A stretch of 64,000 nucleotides of DNA from Locusta migratoria (Eukaryota > Arthropoda > Insecta > Orthoptera > Acrididae). The DNA lies in assembly GCA_026315105.1 (NCBI GenBank), contig CM048746.1:566985940-567049939 (forward strand), read 5' to 3'. The translations under genes were made by a program, and so were the position numbers. Shown here piece by piece: positions 31,601 to 45,530 of the stretch (positions are counted from its first letter, which is position 1; each line of letters begins with the position of its first letter). Below the pieces are notes generated by a model that saw only the letters and a program-made list of their open reading frames with translations, made no database searches and was not told the DNA's origin.

Positions 31601-34600
31601 TCAACAGCTTCAATACAGGTTCCACTTCCGTGCCTTCCTATTCCCCTTCAAATCACAGTTTTTTAACACTGTACCTCAGCATAACCCCCTCCTCTACATT
31701 CTCTTTGTCCCAACCTTTGCTTGTTTCTTCATTTTCACAACCACCTCTCCAACCTCAGAGTGCTTGAAAATGTATATTTATAGCAAGGATTTTTCTATTC
31801 TTTAATGTATGTACAACCCAGCATCAACTTCCATAAATTTTATCACTATTTTACTGAAGAGTTGGGATCTATTAAACATTCTAAATAAGAGAATTACTAA
31901 CATTTGTAAGAACTTGAGTAGCTTTATCTTAGAAAATTGTATAAAATGGAAACTTTTGCATAAGCCTTAACACATAAATAAGCACCTATTGTAAATCTTG
32001 CTTGATTTCCAGCATAATTTGAAAACTGTATCCAACAAAATGAATAAACAATATTTTACATACTAAATCTCAGAATTTCTGTCACCATTATTTTAAAGGA
32101 TGGGGATTTTTTTTGAGAAAACTAGAATAGTCAGGGAATTACATTTTACCTGGAAGTAATTAGGTAATTTAATAATTTCTTAAGGAAATTGCCATAAATA
32201 TTCCAATGTTTGTTCATCTTATGACTGTTAGTCCACAAGAACATTTAATTTTTTTAACTGCAGTTTAATTACTGCTTATTAGTTAGCATGTGTCACTCAT
32301 GAAGATAAGTACCACTATCAAGGGATGGTTGCATTGCTTAATTAGCTCTAATCAATTTGTCATGACTGACTTAGGCCCCATATGAGGAGTTATCACGGAT
32401 TCCACCCCCCCCCTCTTTGAATTTTGAGTAGCAACCCTGTTTTACAACTCAACCACTTGACATGATTTTCTCATGCTTTGTTTACCAGTAAAAAAAAAAA
32501 AAAAAAAAAAAGTGAGCATTGTATAGGTAAGTATCAGCACTGCCATTTTAAGTAAGTGGAGCACTAAAGTTAATACAAAAATGAAGTAAGAGCAGTGTTT
32601 CATGAAGTGAACAAACCAAAATTTAAAAATACCATGAACACTGCATTTTTTGTTACGGTATCATTTAAACTTTACTTACAGGCTCAAAAACAACACAGTT
32701 GGCACTGTAACTTGCACCAGCAACCACTCCTGCACCACCAACTAAACCTGAGGCCAAATTGTCCACAATACTACCATATAAATTTGGAGTAACCATCACA
32801 TCAAACTGTTTTGGGTTGGACACCATTTGCATTGTGCAATTATCAACGATCATAGTTTCAAATTCAATCTTTGGATATAGTTTTGCCATCTGAAAAAAGA
32901 AGAAGAAAAACATTTCCCCTTGAAATTCACAACAATACTATTAGAGAATCTGCAAACAATAGGAAGTGAATTTGTGTGAACTGATTACTCCCAAGTCAAG
33001 TCAAATTTTTTGCTTACCTTTTTACAGCTCTCAAGAAACAGTCCATCACCAAGTTTCATAATGTTTGCCTTATGGACTGCAGTTACCTTCCGTCGCTTAT
33101 TTTTTGTTGCATAATCAAATGCAAACTTGGCAATTCGCATTGATTTTTCTCTTGTAATGATCTTCAAGCATTCGACAACACCCTGTGTTATGGAATCACA
33201 CCAGTAAATTGAAAATCTTAATAAAAAATTGTCTAGTTACACAAGGAGGAAGAACTAGGAAGTTATAAAAAAATCCAGCACTTTCAGAAATAATATTAAG
33301 TACTACAAAAGTTACTATTGCAAGCAGAGCATAAATGCCAAACATGTAACTAGCAGATTCTAAAACCACACCTAATGACCAAGATAATGGAAGCATTTAC
33401 AGAATTGCAATGGTACAAAAAGACACTTAAATGAAACAGGATATGGTATTAAGTGCTACATTCTAAACTAGAAAATACTGAAGAAGGAAGTTAAAGCAAT
33501 ACAACATACAAGATTGCTAAAATAAATGGGGGCAAACACGCACTTGCACGCACATTAGAAACACTACATTAGCTAATCAAGATGCTACACTATTAGACAC
33601 AAGTAATTCTGGGCTTAGAAGTCCAGTTTAAAATACTGAATACTGTACTACTGGCTGTTAACTAAAACTGCACTTGCATAGAAAACTTTTTGTTTTGATG
33701 AGTAATGTTAAAGTATTGCACATGGAATAACATCATGCCTGCCTCTTCAGGCTCCTCACAATGTACAGATCAGCCACCCCCCTCAAAAAATAATAATAAT
33801 AATAAAAAAAAAAAAAAATAAAAATAAAAAAAACGCGTCACTGCCACAATGCATATCGCAGTGAAATGCTTAGTCACTGACGAGTGGTGCATCTATTGAT
33901 CATGCTAATAAAGTGTATGTACATTACATAATATTTACATGACACAACAAATCATTGTTAATGTGCGACAATGTAAAAAATGTTACATTCCACCCTCTTG
34001 ATTTGATTTTTTCAGGGAAGCCAAAACAGTCTTGGTCCAACCCACCACTGCCCGCACCGAAACTAAGTTTATTGTGTGGTATCGCTCCCTGTATATCGAG
34101 TAAAGCCAACCAATGCCCTTGAACAGTGCAAGGTGTCTCTTCACCAGTTCTTTATTAGACACAATTTCTTCGGGTCTGGTTGTCCCAAATGTTCTGTGCC
34201 TTTTACTCTCCAATGCAATGCAATGCAGTTTCATCACTGTCATCACAGATCCTACATTTAGGGTCCTCTTCTGTTTTCCCCATTGTCTGTAGGTGTTTTT
34301 TTGACATTCCCATGGCCTGTCAGCAATCCAACCATGAGTCTAATCTCTCTCCTATGCAGACTCAGGATTGCAGAGCTTCTTTTAAAACATGGCTTTGGCA
34401 TCATTACCTTGCCATGTTATTGTTGATGGACTTTGGTCCAATATTCCACATGCTGTCTTCTGAGCCAGTTACGTAGCTCCAATTTGATCATTACCTCGGT
34501 GATTGTCAGGACAGGTTCCGGTCCAATAAATGGAGTCTCTGCCTCTATCCTGTCTAATCTGTCGGCATGTTCATTGCCACTGATTCCCGAGTGGCCAGAT

Positions 34601-37600
34601 ACCCACAATAGGTTTACTCTATTGCTTTCCCCTAGCTCCACCAGAACCCTGTGACATTCTGCAACAACTTTAGATCTTCTTGCAGGAGCTGCCAGTGATC
34701 TTAGAGCTGCCTGGCTGTCTGAATAGATATAGATGCTACAATCTTTGTAGCACCTATGCAAATTCTCCTCCACACACGCCCTGATGGCAGTGATTTTGGC
34801 CTGGAATACTGAGGCCAGTTTTTCCACCCTCTTAGGGGGGGGGGGTCGATTTAAAATTTGTTTTTCAGTACTTTTTCCTTTACAACATATCTACGTTCCT
34901 GAAGTAGCCCATGTTCATTCTCCGAGTTAAAAGTTACCTATGTATTGAATGTAATCAAAATCTGTACAGTGATTTAGTCACAAAAACATTAACACATAGG
35001 AAGTTACTTTTTTTTTATAATATAAGTTTTGTTATACACTGTGACAGCTATGCTGCAGGAGGAGAGTAAAGCTACATTTCTGGCTGCAATATTGGATGAA
35101 AGCAAAAAGTATCACTCTCACTAATTTATGTTTTTACAATGGAGAGGGTTTGTAGTGGTATAAATTTTGGCAATAACTAAGAAATTACATTACATTTGAG
35201 TTTATTTAGTTTCCTAAAGACTCTGGGAGGTTTGAAATGGTACATTGTAGTAAAATGATTACAATTCTGTTGTAATGTTTGCTACACATCCAGCCAAACC
35301 ACTGAAAGTGGAACATAAGATACTTTCATAAAATGCAATACCTACATTATTAATGTAGGTAGCAAACAGGCTACTATAACCGCCACTGAGAAAACCACAC
35401 AAATGTGATAACACAACACTGAAGCAACAAAGCTGTAACAAATGCATAAGCAAAATCTGCATACAAGTATGTTGACGTATGTGAACCACAAAAAGACATT
35501 CTTCGTTTTGAGAAAAGTTAATTGCTTTAACAAAAATGTTTCTGTACTGAAAAATAAAGAGAAGTGTAAGAAAATACTTATCATTAGATAAAACTACACA
35601 TTTACTCTACAAATGACAATTAACACAGTTTTTAACACAGTTAGACTGATGTAAGTCACCCTGGGGATGGGGCACCTGACTGGATGAAAATTACAGCTTT
35701 CTAACTATGAATGCAATAATAGAGTTTGCATTTTCATTTGAAACAATAAAACCTCTTATCTATTCCAAAAAAATCATTATTCAGTATTAAAATTAGGTGA
35801 CACACAATTTTGTTTTAGTAAATCATGTTTTAAAAAACAGAGAGAGAACACTTTACATATGATTCTTACAGATAATCCACTTCTCCTTCTGAAGCAGAAT
35901 TGAGTATTTCCTCTTCCATGACATTGAGAACATCTCTTCTCATCTAAACTTGCCATGTCGAGAATATGCAGAGTGCTAGCACTCGGCAAACAGTAACACA
36001 GCTGACGAAAGCAGTGTTGGGCTCAACAGAGCGGGAAATACAAAGCCCTTTTTTGTGCACAAATAGAACGTAACTCACTATATGGCAGCACAATGCATAG
36101 AACCTTCATTTTACCTAGTTATCAATAAAGGGCAGGTTGTCCACTGGCAGCTACAAAATTTTTAGCGTTGCACGAGTCTGATTCTCAATAATACAAAACA
36201 AGCTGACCACCTCTGAACTTTCGCTGTATTCTTCATCAGTCCTACTTGCTGGGGATCCCACAATGCACAGCAATACTCCAAAATAGGGCAGATGAGTGTC
36301 ATGTAGGCAGTTCCTTCAGTAGAAATGTTGCATCTTCTAAATGTTCTGCTAATTTAAGCTTAGCCTTTGGTTCGCCTCCCCTTGAACACTTTCTGTGTGT
36401 TCTTTCCATTTAAAGTTGTTTGTAAATTTAATTCCTCAGTATTTAAATGAATTTATTCACTGTACATTTAGTGGATTTGTTGTGTAGAAGTAGTTTAATA
36501 GATTTATTTTTTTGCTCATAGGGATGACTTCACACTTTTCATTATTTAGAATTAACTGAAATCTTTGTAGCATGCAGGTATCTAAATACTTTCTCACTTT
36601 TGAAAGCTCATACTGAACCTGCTGAAATATCCCCCACTTTATTGCCTAAATGTAATGAAAAAGAGAAGTTTCCAGTATTTGAAGACCCTAACTCCAATTA
36701 TTCAAAACATTTCTTACAATGCTTATACAAACGATAAATGCAGAACACACTTAGTCATTTCTGTACAGCAACACATGTACAGTTACTATAACATGCATAG
36801 GAAAACAAAAATATTTGAAATACATACTTTCACACTTTCGTGTTCCAATGCAGAATATTCTCCTTCTGTCTGCTCTCTGATAATGACAGCATCAATCCCA
36901 TCATGTCGACACTTCACTCCTGGTAATGACTTTACATGGACAACATTAGCGTAAAGATCTAAAGAACGCCGCAATTTCATATTTAAAGTCTGCAGCTCAC
37001 CAGTACGGCTGTAATCTGGTGTTGCTAAGATCCCCTACAGTGCAAAAATATTATAAACAATATATTTATAGGTGTATATTTAAAAGTACATTTAGGTTGT
37101 GAACATAAACATATTTTAAAACAGCACTGAAGCATAACTGAACTGAACCTGCAGCACTGACACAAAATAAATACACAGTATTAGCTTCTTCAAAGTGGGC
37201 TCCATAGTTATGTGCACATTTCAGATGACTGATATTCACCCTTGTCAAATTTTAACCTGTCAACCTGAACGATGCCTACTCAGTAGTCATCCTTCAGTTA
37301 CCAACCAAATCTCTTGACAGCTGACAGTGCTGTTGTCAGTAGTTAAAAATGAAGCAAAAATGGCTGAAGAGAAAACAATAACTATCTAAAGACCTCAAGT
37401 AACATTGAGGCACTGCCATATTAATATTTACAAAAACATCATAATGTGATTTGTTGTTGGAAGCTGTCGTGCCAAGACCAATACAACTGTCAGTAACCTT
37501 ACTCAATTACAGCAGTAGTTAATGGGGCTAGGTAGTTATAGGAATACAGCATTTTACTTAAACTGCTCTAGAATAGAAATTATTTGTTCAAAATAGATGA

Positions 37601-40600
37601 AATTTTAGATACTGGTGAGAACAAGATGACTTCAAATTAGCTTTTAATGTGGTACACTTTGAAGCAACCTTCAAAGTAAAGTATTACAAAGCAATCTCTT
37701 TCAGTCAATTTTCAGAAGTTCTATTATGAAATAAAAACTAAAATTTAAAAATGTACCTTCCTCTGCCTTTCAATGGCTTATGGCATGTGTAGTGAAATAT
37801 TTAGTACCACTTTATGCTCCTCTCCCATTCACCCCTCTGAGTATAGTTTGTAATTCCCAATTTCTCCCAAGTTTTGTTCCCTTTAAAGGATCTGAATAGT
37901 GTGTCAGCATAGATATCTGATAAAGATCACAAAGTGATGGTATCTCATGTCAACAGATGGCATGACAATAACTGATGAGTACAATGATGGATTACTACTA
38001 CTGCTGCTGCTGCTGCTGCTGCAGCCATTCAAGGCACAGAAGTGTATATTCTTGCTCCCAGCTTGAGGGACTAATAGGCCCACTATAGATATAAATCAAT
38101 AACTTCAGCATAGGAAAAAAAACGGGTACTTTATCAAAAAATTTATGTATTTTAGAATTGTTTCACGGAGAAATGCTAAATGTATCCCCTACAAACATAG
38201 TAAAGAAACAAAACTTAAGCAACCTCATAAAAAAAACCACTTACACTATAAACAAAGATGTAAAAATGTCTATTACCAATATAAATTTTGAACCCTTAAT
38301 TCATTATCCAAATGATGTCTCTAGCAAATGAGTTCAGTCTTCACTTCAATTACTGTATTTTGCATCAAAATGCTTTTTAGATGTTCACTGCTATTTCCAG
38401 GATATTCCACAAATAACTATTGAGAGATTTGTCAGTTTTACTGTGGAAACATATTTGCCACTGAAAAATTGCACGATATCCCTGTAATGCAAAAATGAAT
38501 GATTCATTTTATCTCTGAAAATGACTTCCTTAAATTAATCCTTTGGAGGCAATGTTGCCCGTTATGGTTGTGTCTTAATATATGTGTTTCCTATAATACA
38601 ATATTTTAAGTATAAACAAAGTTTAATACTGGCCCTTTGCCCATTGATTAAACTTATCGAGCACCTTGATAGGTAATGAAGATAAAGCATTTCAAATTTA
38701 ATTAAAAACACTATTAATATAACAATTACACTAGTTATTTACCTTAAGACAAATACCATTCTTTTCAATGGATTTTGAAACAACTTCTAGGGGTGCACTC
38801 ATCATATGGTGCACTTCGGAGAAAAAGAAAGTTTCAAAATCTATTGGAACATCAGCCGCCTGTCAACATGAAAAAAGAAAAAAAAAAAAAGAAATCAACC
38901 AAATTTCTCCAATAACTGCTGCCAATTATTTACTACATGCCAAAAACAGAAACTAAATTGAAACTTCCCGGCAGATTAAAATTGTGTGCCGGAACTGGGA
39001 CACAAACCTGGGACCTTTGCCTTTCGTGGGCAAGCGCACTACCAACTGTGCTATCCCGACAACTCACGATGCTGCCTCACAACTTTACTTCCACCAGTAC
39101 CTCGCCTCCTACTTTCCAAACTTCACAGAAGCTCTCCTGCGAACCATGCAAGACTAGCACTCCTGGAAGAAAGGATATGGTGGAGACATGGCTTAGCCAA
39201 GCCTAAGAGATGCTTCCAGAATGAAACTTTCACTCTGCAGCGGAGTGTGGGCTGATATGAAACTTCCTGGCAGATTAAAATTGTGTGCCAGAACCGGGAC
39301 TCAAACCTGGGACCTTTGCTTTTGCGGGCAAGCGCACACAATTTTAATCCGCCAGGAAGTTTCATATCAGCACACACGCTCCACTGCAGAGTGAAAGTTT
39401 CATTCTGGAAAGATCCCTTAAGCTGTGGCTAAGCCATGTCTCTACAAATATCCTTTCTTCCAGGAGTGCTAGTGTTGCATGGTTCGCAGGAGAGCTTCTG
39501 GGAAGTTTGGAAAGTAGGAGGCGAGGTACTGGCGGAAGTAAAGTTGTGAGGCGGCATCGTGTGTCGTGTCGGGATAGTACAGTTGGTAGTGCGCTTACCC
39601 GCGAAAGGCAAAGGTCCCAGGTCTGAGTCCCGGTTCCGGCAAACAATTTTAATCTGCCAGGAAGTTTCATATCAGTGCACACTCTACTGCAGAGTGAAAA
39701 TTTCATTCTAGAAACTAAATTATTCTTTCCATTTAGCAGTCTGGACTATTACAACTCACATTACTGGTTCAGCTTGTCATCCATCATTTGATCTATTCAC
39801 ATTAGAAAATAATTCATTAATTTAGGAGCTACACAACCTCCACATCATATGGGGACACTTAGCTCCTAAATTAATGAATTAATTTATGTAGAAGACATGA
39901 AAATTTTTTTGTAATCCAAAATATTATTGTTTGAATAGTTAATTAATAAGTAACCAGAGACTGTTTATAAGAACTGAACAGAGTTTTGATGCGTAGTGAA
40001 CACTTAAGAGAAAAACAAAATCTTAAATCTATTTTAATGAGTACTGCAAAAATATGTCCACAATAAACAAGTAATTAAAATATGATCACCAATCAAATGA
40101 CGATAAACCTTGACAAGATGAACCTCCAACAGTTGCATACAAATTCCAAAATTCAAGTTTGTGTTACATACCAACATTTGCCAGACAAGGAATTTTCATA
40201 ATAGGCAAGGTGGTTTAATTGTGTCATGAGATGTCAATCAAACAAATGAAAACACATTGATCTCAGAAAATTCTGTTCCTCAATAAGCAAGTAGCAGAAA
40301 GAACATTTCTAAAACCTGCAAGAAGCAGGGTTGGCGTGTTTAAACCGTAGGGTTTAAAACATTTAAAACAAAGTCATTGATTAAAACATGATTTCTTAAA
40401 AACATTTAAAACAAAATGATTAAAACTTTTTTTAATTAGATGTCTATTTTATTTTTTAAATAAAAGTAAATACTTAAGCAAGTGATTTTTATAATTTACT
40501 TTTTATAGCTTTCATATATGTAGGCTTTTGTCTATAAAATGAAGCCTATAAAAATTTGAAAATATACTCACACTTATTGCCAATAAATAAATATATAAAA

Positions 40601-43600
40601 ATAAAAAAATAAAATTAAATGTGTAGCAGCACAGTACATGCAAAAATATGTTTTGTTGATACAAATATCACTTTTGTAAAACAATATATTTAAAAACAAT
40701 GGGTATGAAAATAATTTAAATGAGAAAATGCATAATAAACATGAAACTTCCTGGCAGATTAAAATTGTGTGCCGGAACCGGGACTCGAACCTGGGACCTT
40801 TGCCTTTCGCGGGCAAGCGCACTACCGACTGTGCTATCCCGACACGATTCACGATGCCGCCTCACAACTTCACTTCTGCCAGTACCTCGCCTCCTACTTT
40901 CCAAACTTCACAGAAGCTGTCCTGCAAACACACAAGACTAGCACTCCTGGAAGAAAGGATATGGTGGAGCCATGAGTGCTAGTCTTGCGTGTTTGCAGGA
41001 GAGCTTCTGTGAAGTTTGGAAAGTAGGAGGCGAGGTACTGGCAGAAGTGAAGTTGTGAGGCGGCATCGTGAATCGTGTCGGGATAGCACAGTCGGTAGTG
41101 CGCTTGCCCGCGAAAGGCAAAGGTCCCAGGTTCGAGTCCCGGTTCTGGCACACAATTTTAATCTGCCAGGAAGTTTCATATCAGCGCACACTCCGCTGCA
41201 GAGTGAAGTTTCATTCTCATAATAAACATGTTTGCATTAAAGAAACACTGCACACATTTGTTAAGAAAGCACTTTTGTTAAAAGTATATCAATAATGAAA
41301 AATTGATGACACACCTAGTGTGAAAATGTCTCTTCCTTATTCATCTTCTACTTCTACTTTTTGGTTGGCTGCTCGAAACACGCTAACAAGCTTAGCACTC
41401 TTTTTAGTTCCTAATCTGTTTCTCCAGAGACCACAGCTTCTATTAAGGTAATCTGATAAAAACGGTTTAATGTTTCTCACAACTTTACCGAGTATGTTAC
41501 AACTTAATTCGTTGTTACCCAATCATTTATAGGGGTACAAGGAAGTCCAAAAATTCCAGAAAAAAGAAACACCGCAAAACTACTGACGGTGTCACACCAC
41601 GGAGAGCGTATTGTAAGCTTTTTATACCATTTATACTGTATTCTTAACACAAAATAAGCCTATGTACCATTATACCTGTTTGTAATTCCGCCTTGTAATT
41701 TTGTGTAAATTCTGCCATGCAGATAATCTGAAGATGCCCTGCTATAGGGCGAAACGCAACATTAATTAATAAAACAATTTGCAACCAAGACAGTATTTTA
41801 CTGAAGGAATAGGTATCTTAACCTGTTTTTAAAAGGCTTGAATTCTAAAATATACGATTTGCAAATTATGAGAGGATCGAAAAGTAGGTACGGAAATTAA
41901 TTTAAAAACTAGACTGCGCAAAATATGCAGGCGCAAAATTTCTTGAATAAACACGGTAATTTGTTTAAAAGATTACAGTTTTCAACATTGTTTTAAACTG
42001 GTGTTTTGCTTAAAACAAACTGTTTTGTTCTTTTTAAAATTACACATATTTTTGCCAACCCTGGAAGGAAGCTCTTTGAACAAAGTGGCAGTAACAAAAC
42101 TGATTGAAAATCATTGCAAAGGAAGAGGGTTGGGTTGTTGTCTTCTAGGTCAAATAGCTATTTTTATTATGCTAACATTTTGAAAATACTGTGCAAAAAT
42201 ATTATTTAAAAGATATGAAGAGTACACAGAAAAGCCTAAGATTTAATCACTAATATGAACATTGCTGTCCAATCAGCACTGTCAAATTGTGTGCATTATA
42301 TTTGTCTGAAAGGAATATCTGAGCTCCTGAACCCTATTAAAAATCCGAGATGAGGCATCAATTACTTAAGTGGCAGCACCCCCCCCCCCCCCTCAACATA
42401 CACATACATGAACCATGAAAATTCACACTCTGCAACACTGAAAATTGTGTCAAAAGTGTTCTTTTATGAACTTCATACAAAAAGGCACACTTATTAAATT
42501 TAATAAGATAATGTGATGACAACCAAAGAAAATTACAACAAATAATCTAGCCTAAAATTGGAAGACACTGTATATTGAGCTTCATCACAATTTTTATGCT
42601 CTCACTAAAGCTGTAACAATGGGGTAAATCTAAATGTTAACTTTTTCTTTCCTAACTTTACACTCTTTACCTTACTCCTCATGATCTTAATTTTTCATAA
42701 AACTGATAACCTGGGTAAGAAAAATTGAGAGATGTGCACAATAATTTAAAAGCTACTGTTTTTTTTTCCAATTTTTCAATTAACTTGCAGTAGCAAACAA
42801 TAATGGAATGGTAAAGCTTTTTTTTTCCTTTTTTTTTTTTTCCTTCTTTTTTTTTTTTTTGGGGGGGGGGGGGGGCAAATAAGTAGTTGTGGTGATTATG
42901 TAGTGGAATAAAATAAACTTCACATGTGTATGTACTTCGATGTTGGTAAAATATACTTCTTGACTTTATTGTCTATGTTTTAATACCCTTGTATAAATAA
43001 AGGAATTTAAAGACAGCATTTTATCACTGCAAATGTGATAGGACTGATTTAAATAAAGCATTCCAAACACATTAGAAAATATTTTGCAAGTTTACTGTTA
43101 CAAAGAAACTTGCCTAGAGATTTTGCACTCTTAATATCAAAATTTAAAATTATATATAATTACCTTGAAGACTTCTTGGACTGAATACATGAGTTCTGGG
43201 CCAACACCGTCTCCTGGTATGAGTGTACATTTTGTCCTTGGTTCTGCTTCCTCTGGTGGTTGCTGTAATATTTCACAGAAGTTATATGAAACAATCAAGA
43301 TTAAAAATTCATATAGCAGTCAAATTCAAATTATCCTGACAAAATAGTGGTAATTAAGAGAATATGTATAGGAATGCACATTTTTACATGAGATTCACTT
43401 GCTCCGATTTGCTCATTAAACTCCTCACAATTTATAATACAGGATGTTTAGCTCAACTCACCAAGAACACAATTGCTGAGGTGCAGACAGGTATGTAAAG
43501 TAGATAATCACATCTGCACAAGTTAAAGTTTTAGCCACAGCCTTCACCAGAAAAATATATACATACATTCACACAATCACTCAAACATAACTCAACAACA

Positions 43601-43833
43601 AGACTTCTTTGGCCTCTCCAGCACAACAAGCAACTTGACACTGAGTGAGACAGGGAGGGGGGGAAAAACTGTATCCGACATTCCTGCTTATCAGAGCCTG
43701 TAGACTGTCATGCAAAGAGGAACATGCTATCCCTGCACTTTGCCAGCACCCTTCCCCCTCCACTACACTCCTCACTCACTGTCAAGATGCTTGTTGAGCC
43801 AGAGCAGCCAGAAATCGTGACCATGTGTGCATG

Positions 43834-43896
<63 letters not shown>

Positions 43897-45456
43897 CTTT
43901 TTCTGATGAAGGCCATGGCCAAAAATTTAAGCTGTGAGACTGATTGTCTATTCAGTTATTATGAAGGCACAGAAAGGCCTTCAATTTTTCTTCCTGCATG
44001 AACTTAACTGAAGATCACATTTTGTTAGAACTATACAGTAAATATTCTAGGCTACATAGTTGTTTGTAGTTCAGCAATGGTCTGTAAATTAGGTTCCACC
44101 TATCCTCTAGTATTTATTATCCTACCTAACGTGCTTGTCATGGTTGATGCCACTTCCCTCCACACCAACAGCCCTAATGCCCAAGGCCATGCAACTGTTG
44201 TTGTTTGGTTGTTTAAGGGGGACAAAACTAAAATGGTAATCAGTCTTCCATTCCATCTCTAAGCGTCAAAAGTAAAACCGTGGACGTGAAAGAAATGCGC
44301 CCAAAGTTTATGGTTGCAAAGTGGGAAGGGAGTCCCACTGAGCTGTTGATAACTAGCTCTCACAAAGCCCAACTGACTCCAAATCCAAAATCTCTTCCCC
44401 ATGACCAACTACAGCCTCACCCACAATTACTTCTTCTTTGAAGGTATAATCTAAAAACAAATTTTACCTCCCTATGCCAATAACACTTTCATAACCTAGA
44501 CTGAAGGTGAGGACAACACTATCCAAATTCCTCCACAACTGCAACACCTTCTCCCCCATTCACTTCACCTGGTCCTACTCAACTTTCCTCAAAGTTGACC
44601 TAACCCTCAAGGATGGCCACATCATTACCTGGTCCACATCAAACCTATCAATCATCAACATTACCTCCATTTCAACAGCTGCCACCCATCCTCACCAAAG
44701 AGTCTCTGCCATACAGCCTAGCCACCTATGGTGAATGAAATGGTAGCAACGAGCAATCCCTCTCAAAATATGCTGAAGGCCTCACTGAGGCCCTTACTAA
44801 CTGTGATTACCATGCCAACCCTCCCCACCTACCTCAAACCCACCCTCTGGCTTCAAAGCAGCACCATTCTTGAGACCCAGACCACCCAGGACTTTAGCAG
44901 TTAAAAACACATTCTCTGCCAAGGTTTTAACTACCTTTCATCCTGCCCTGAAATAAGATATAGCCTACCCAATACCATCCCCTCCCCTAAAGTGGTCTGC
45001 CTACCAAGCCTACTTAATATTCTTGTAAATCCCTACACCATCCCTGCTCCCACACCCCATGTCTCATATCCCTGCAATACACCTACATGCAAAACCCATT
45101 CTAACCACCACCCACTCCAGTCCTGTCACATGCATTTCCTAACCCATAAAAGACAGGGCAACCAACAAAAATGGTAATGTGATCAACAAACTGAGCTGCA
45201 ACCACTTTGCAGCTTTCTAAATTGTAATGGCCAGTAACAAGCTGGCTATCTGTATACATGAATGGTCACTGTCAAACTGTGGCCAGGAGACAGTTGGATC
45301 ACCCTGTTACAGAGCATGTGGCATATGGATCCTCCACACAAACACCAGCTTGCCTGAATAGCGCAGATGGGAACTCTCCCTACAATATGTCCTATGCTCC
45401 TGCAATGCCTCAGGCCCAAATCTTCACTAGTGCCTGCTCCCTCATCTTCCCTGCTT

Positions 45457-45530
<74 letters not shown>

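Larger units (their letters stand above)
40326..42063. mobile_element. hAT-type element with CAGGGTTGGC ends
   Basis: Starts CAGGGTTGGCGTGTTTAAAC and ends TTTTGCCAACCCTG, 10-bp perfect inverted ends typical of hAT. The flanking 8-mers gcaagaag and gaaggaag agree at six of eight positions, a decayed target duplication. Subterminal DNA on both sides is rich in TTTAAAACA-like words. Inside lie two inverted SINEs (40741-41217), a PLE tail (41728-41810) and a short - strand ORF. Confidence 0.8.

Noticed and set aside
34417..34827. Independent RNase H gene
   Set aside because: No start in a gene context; flanked by LINE C-terminal sequence with stops.
36218..36236. CTGATGA ... GAAA on the - strand as another hammerhead core
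   Set aside because: The ten bases between (AGAATACAGC) do not form a stem, so the core is incomplete.
41084..41154. Functional tRNA gene
   Set aside because: Boxes A and B are good, but the sequence is one of several copies with the same non-tRNA head and tail, and the anticodon loop lacks the usual T before the anticodon; it is a SINE.
45246..45524. Open frames through (CA)n/(GT)n tracts here and at 12.1, 25.5, 58.2 and 61.8 kb
   Set aside because: Alternating dinucleotides never make a stop codon, so these ORFs (Val-Cys or Thr-His runs) are artefacts.
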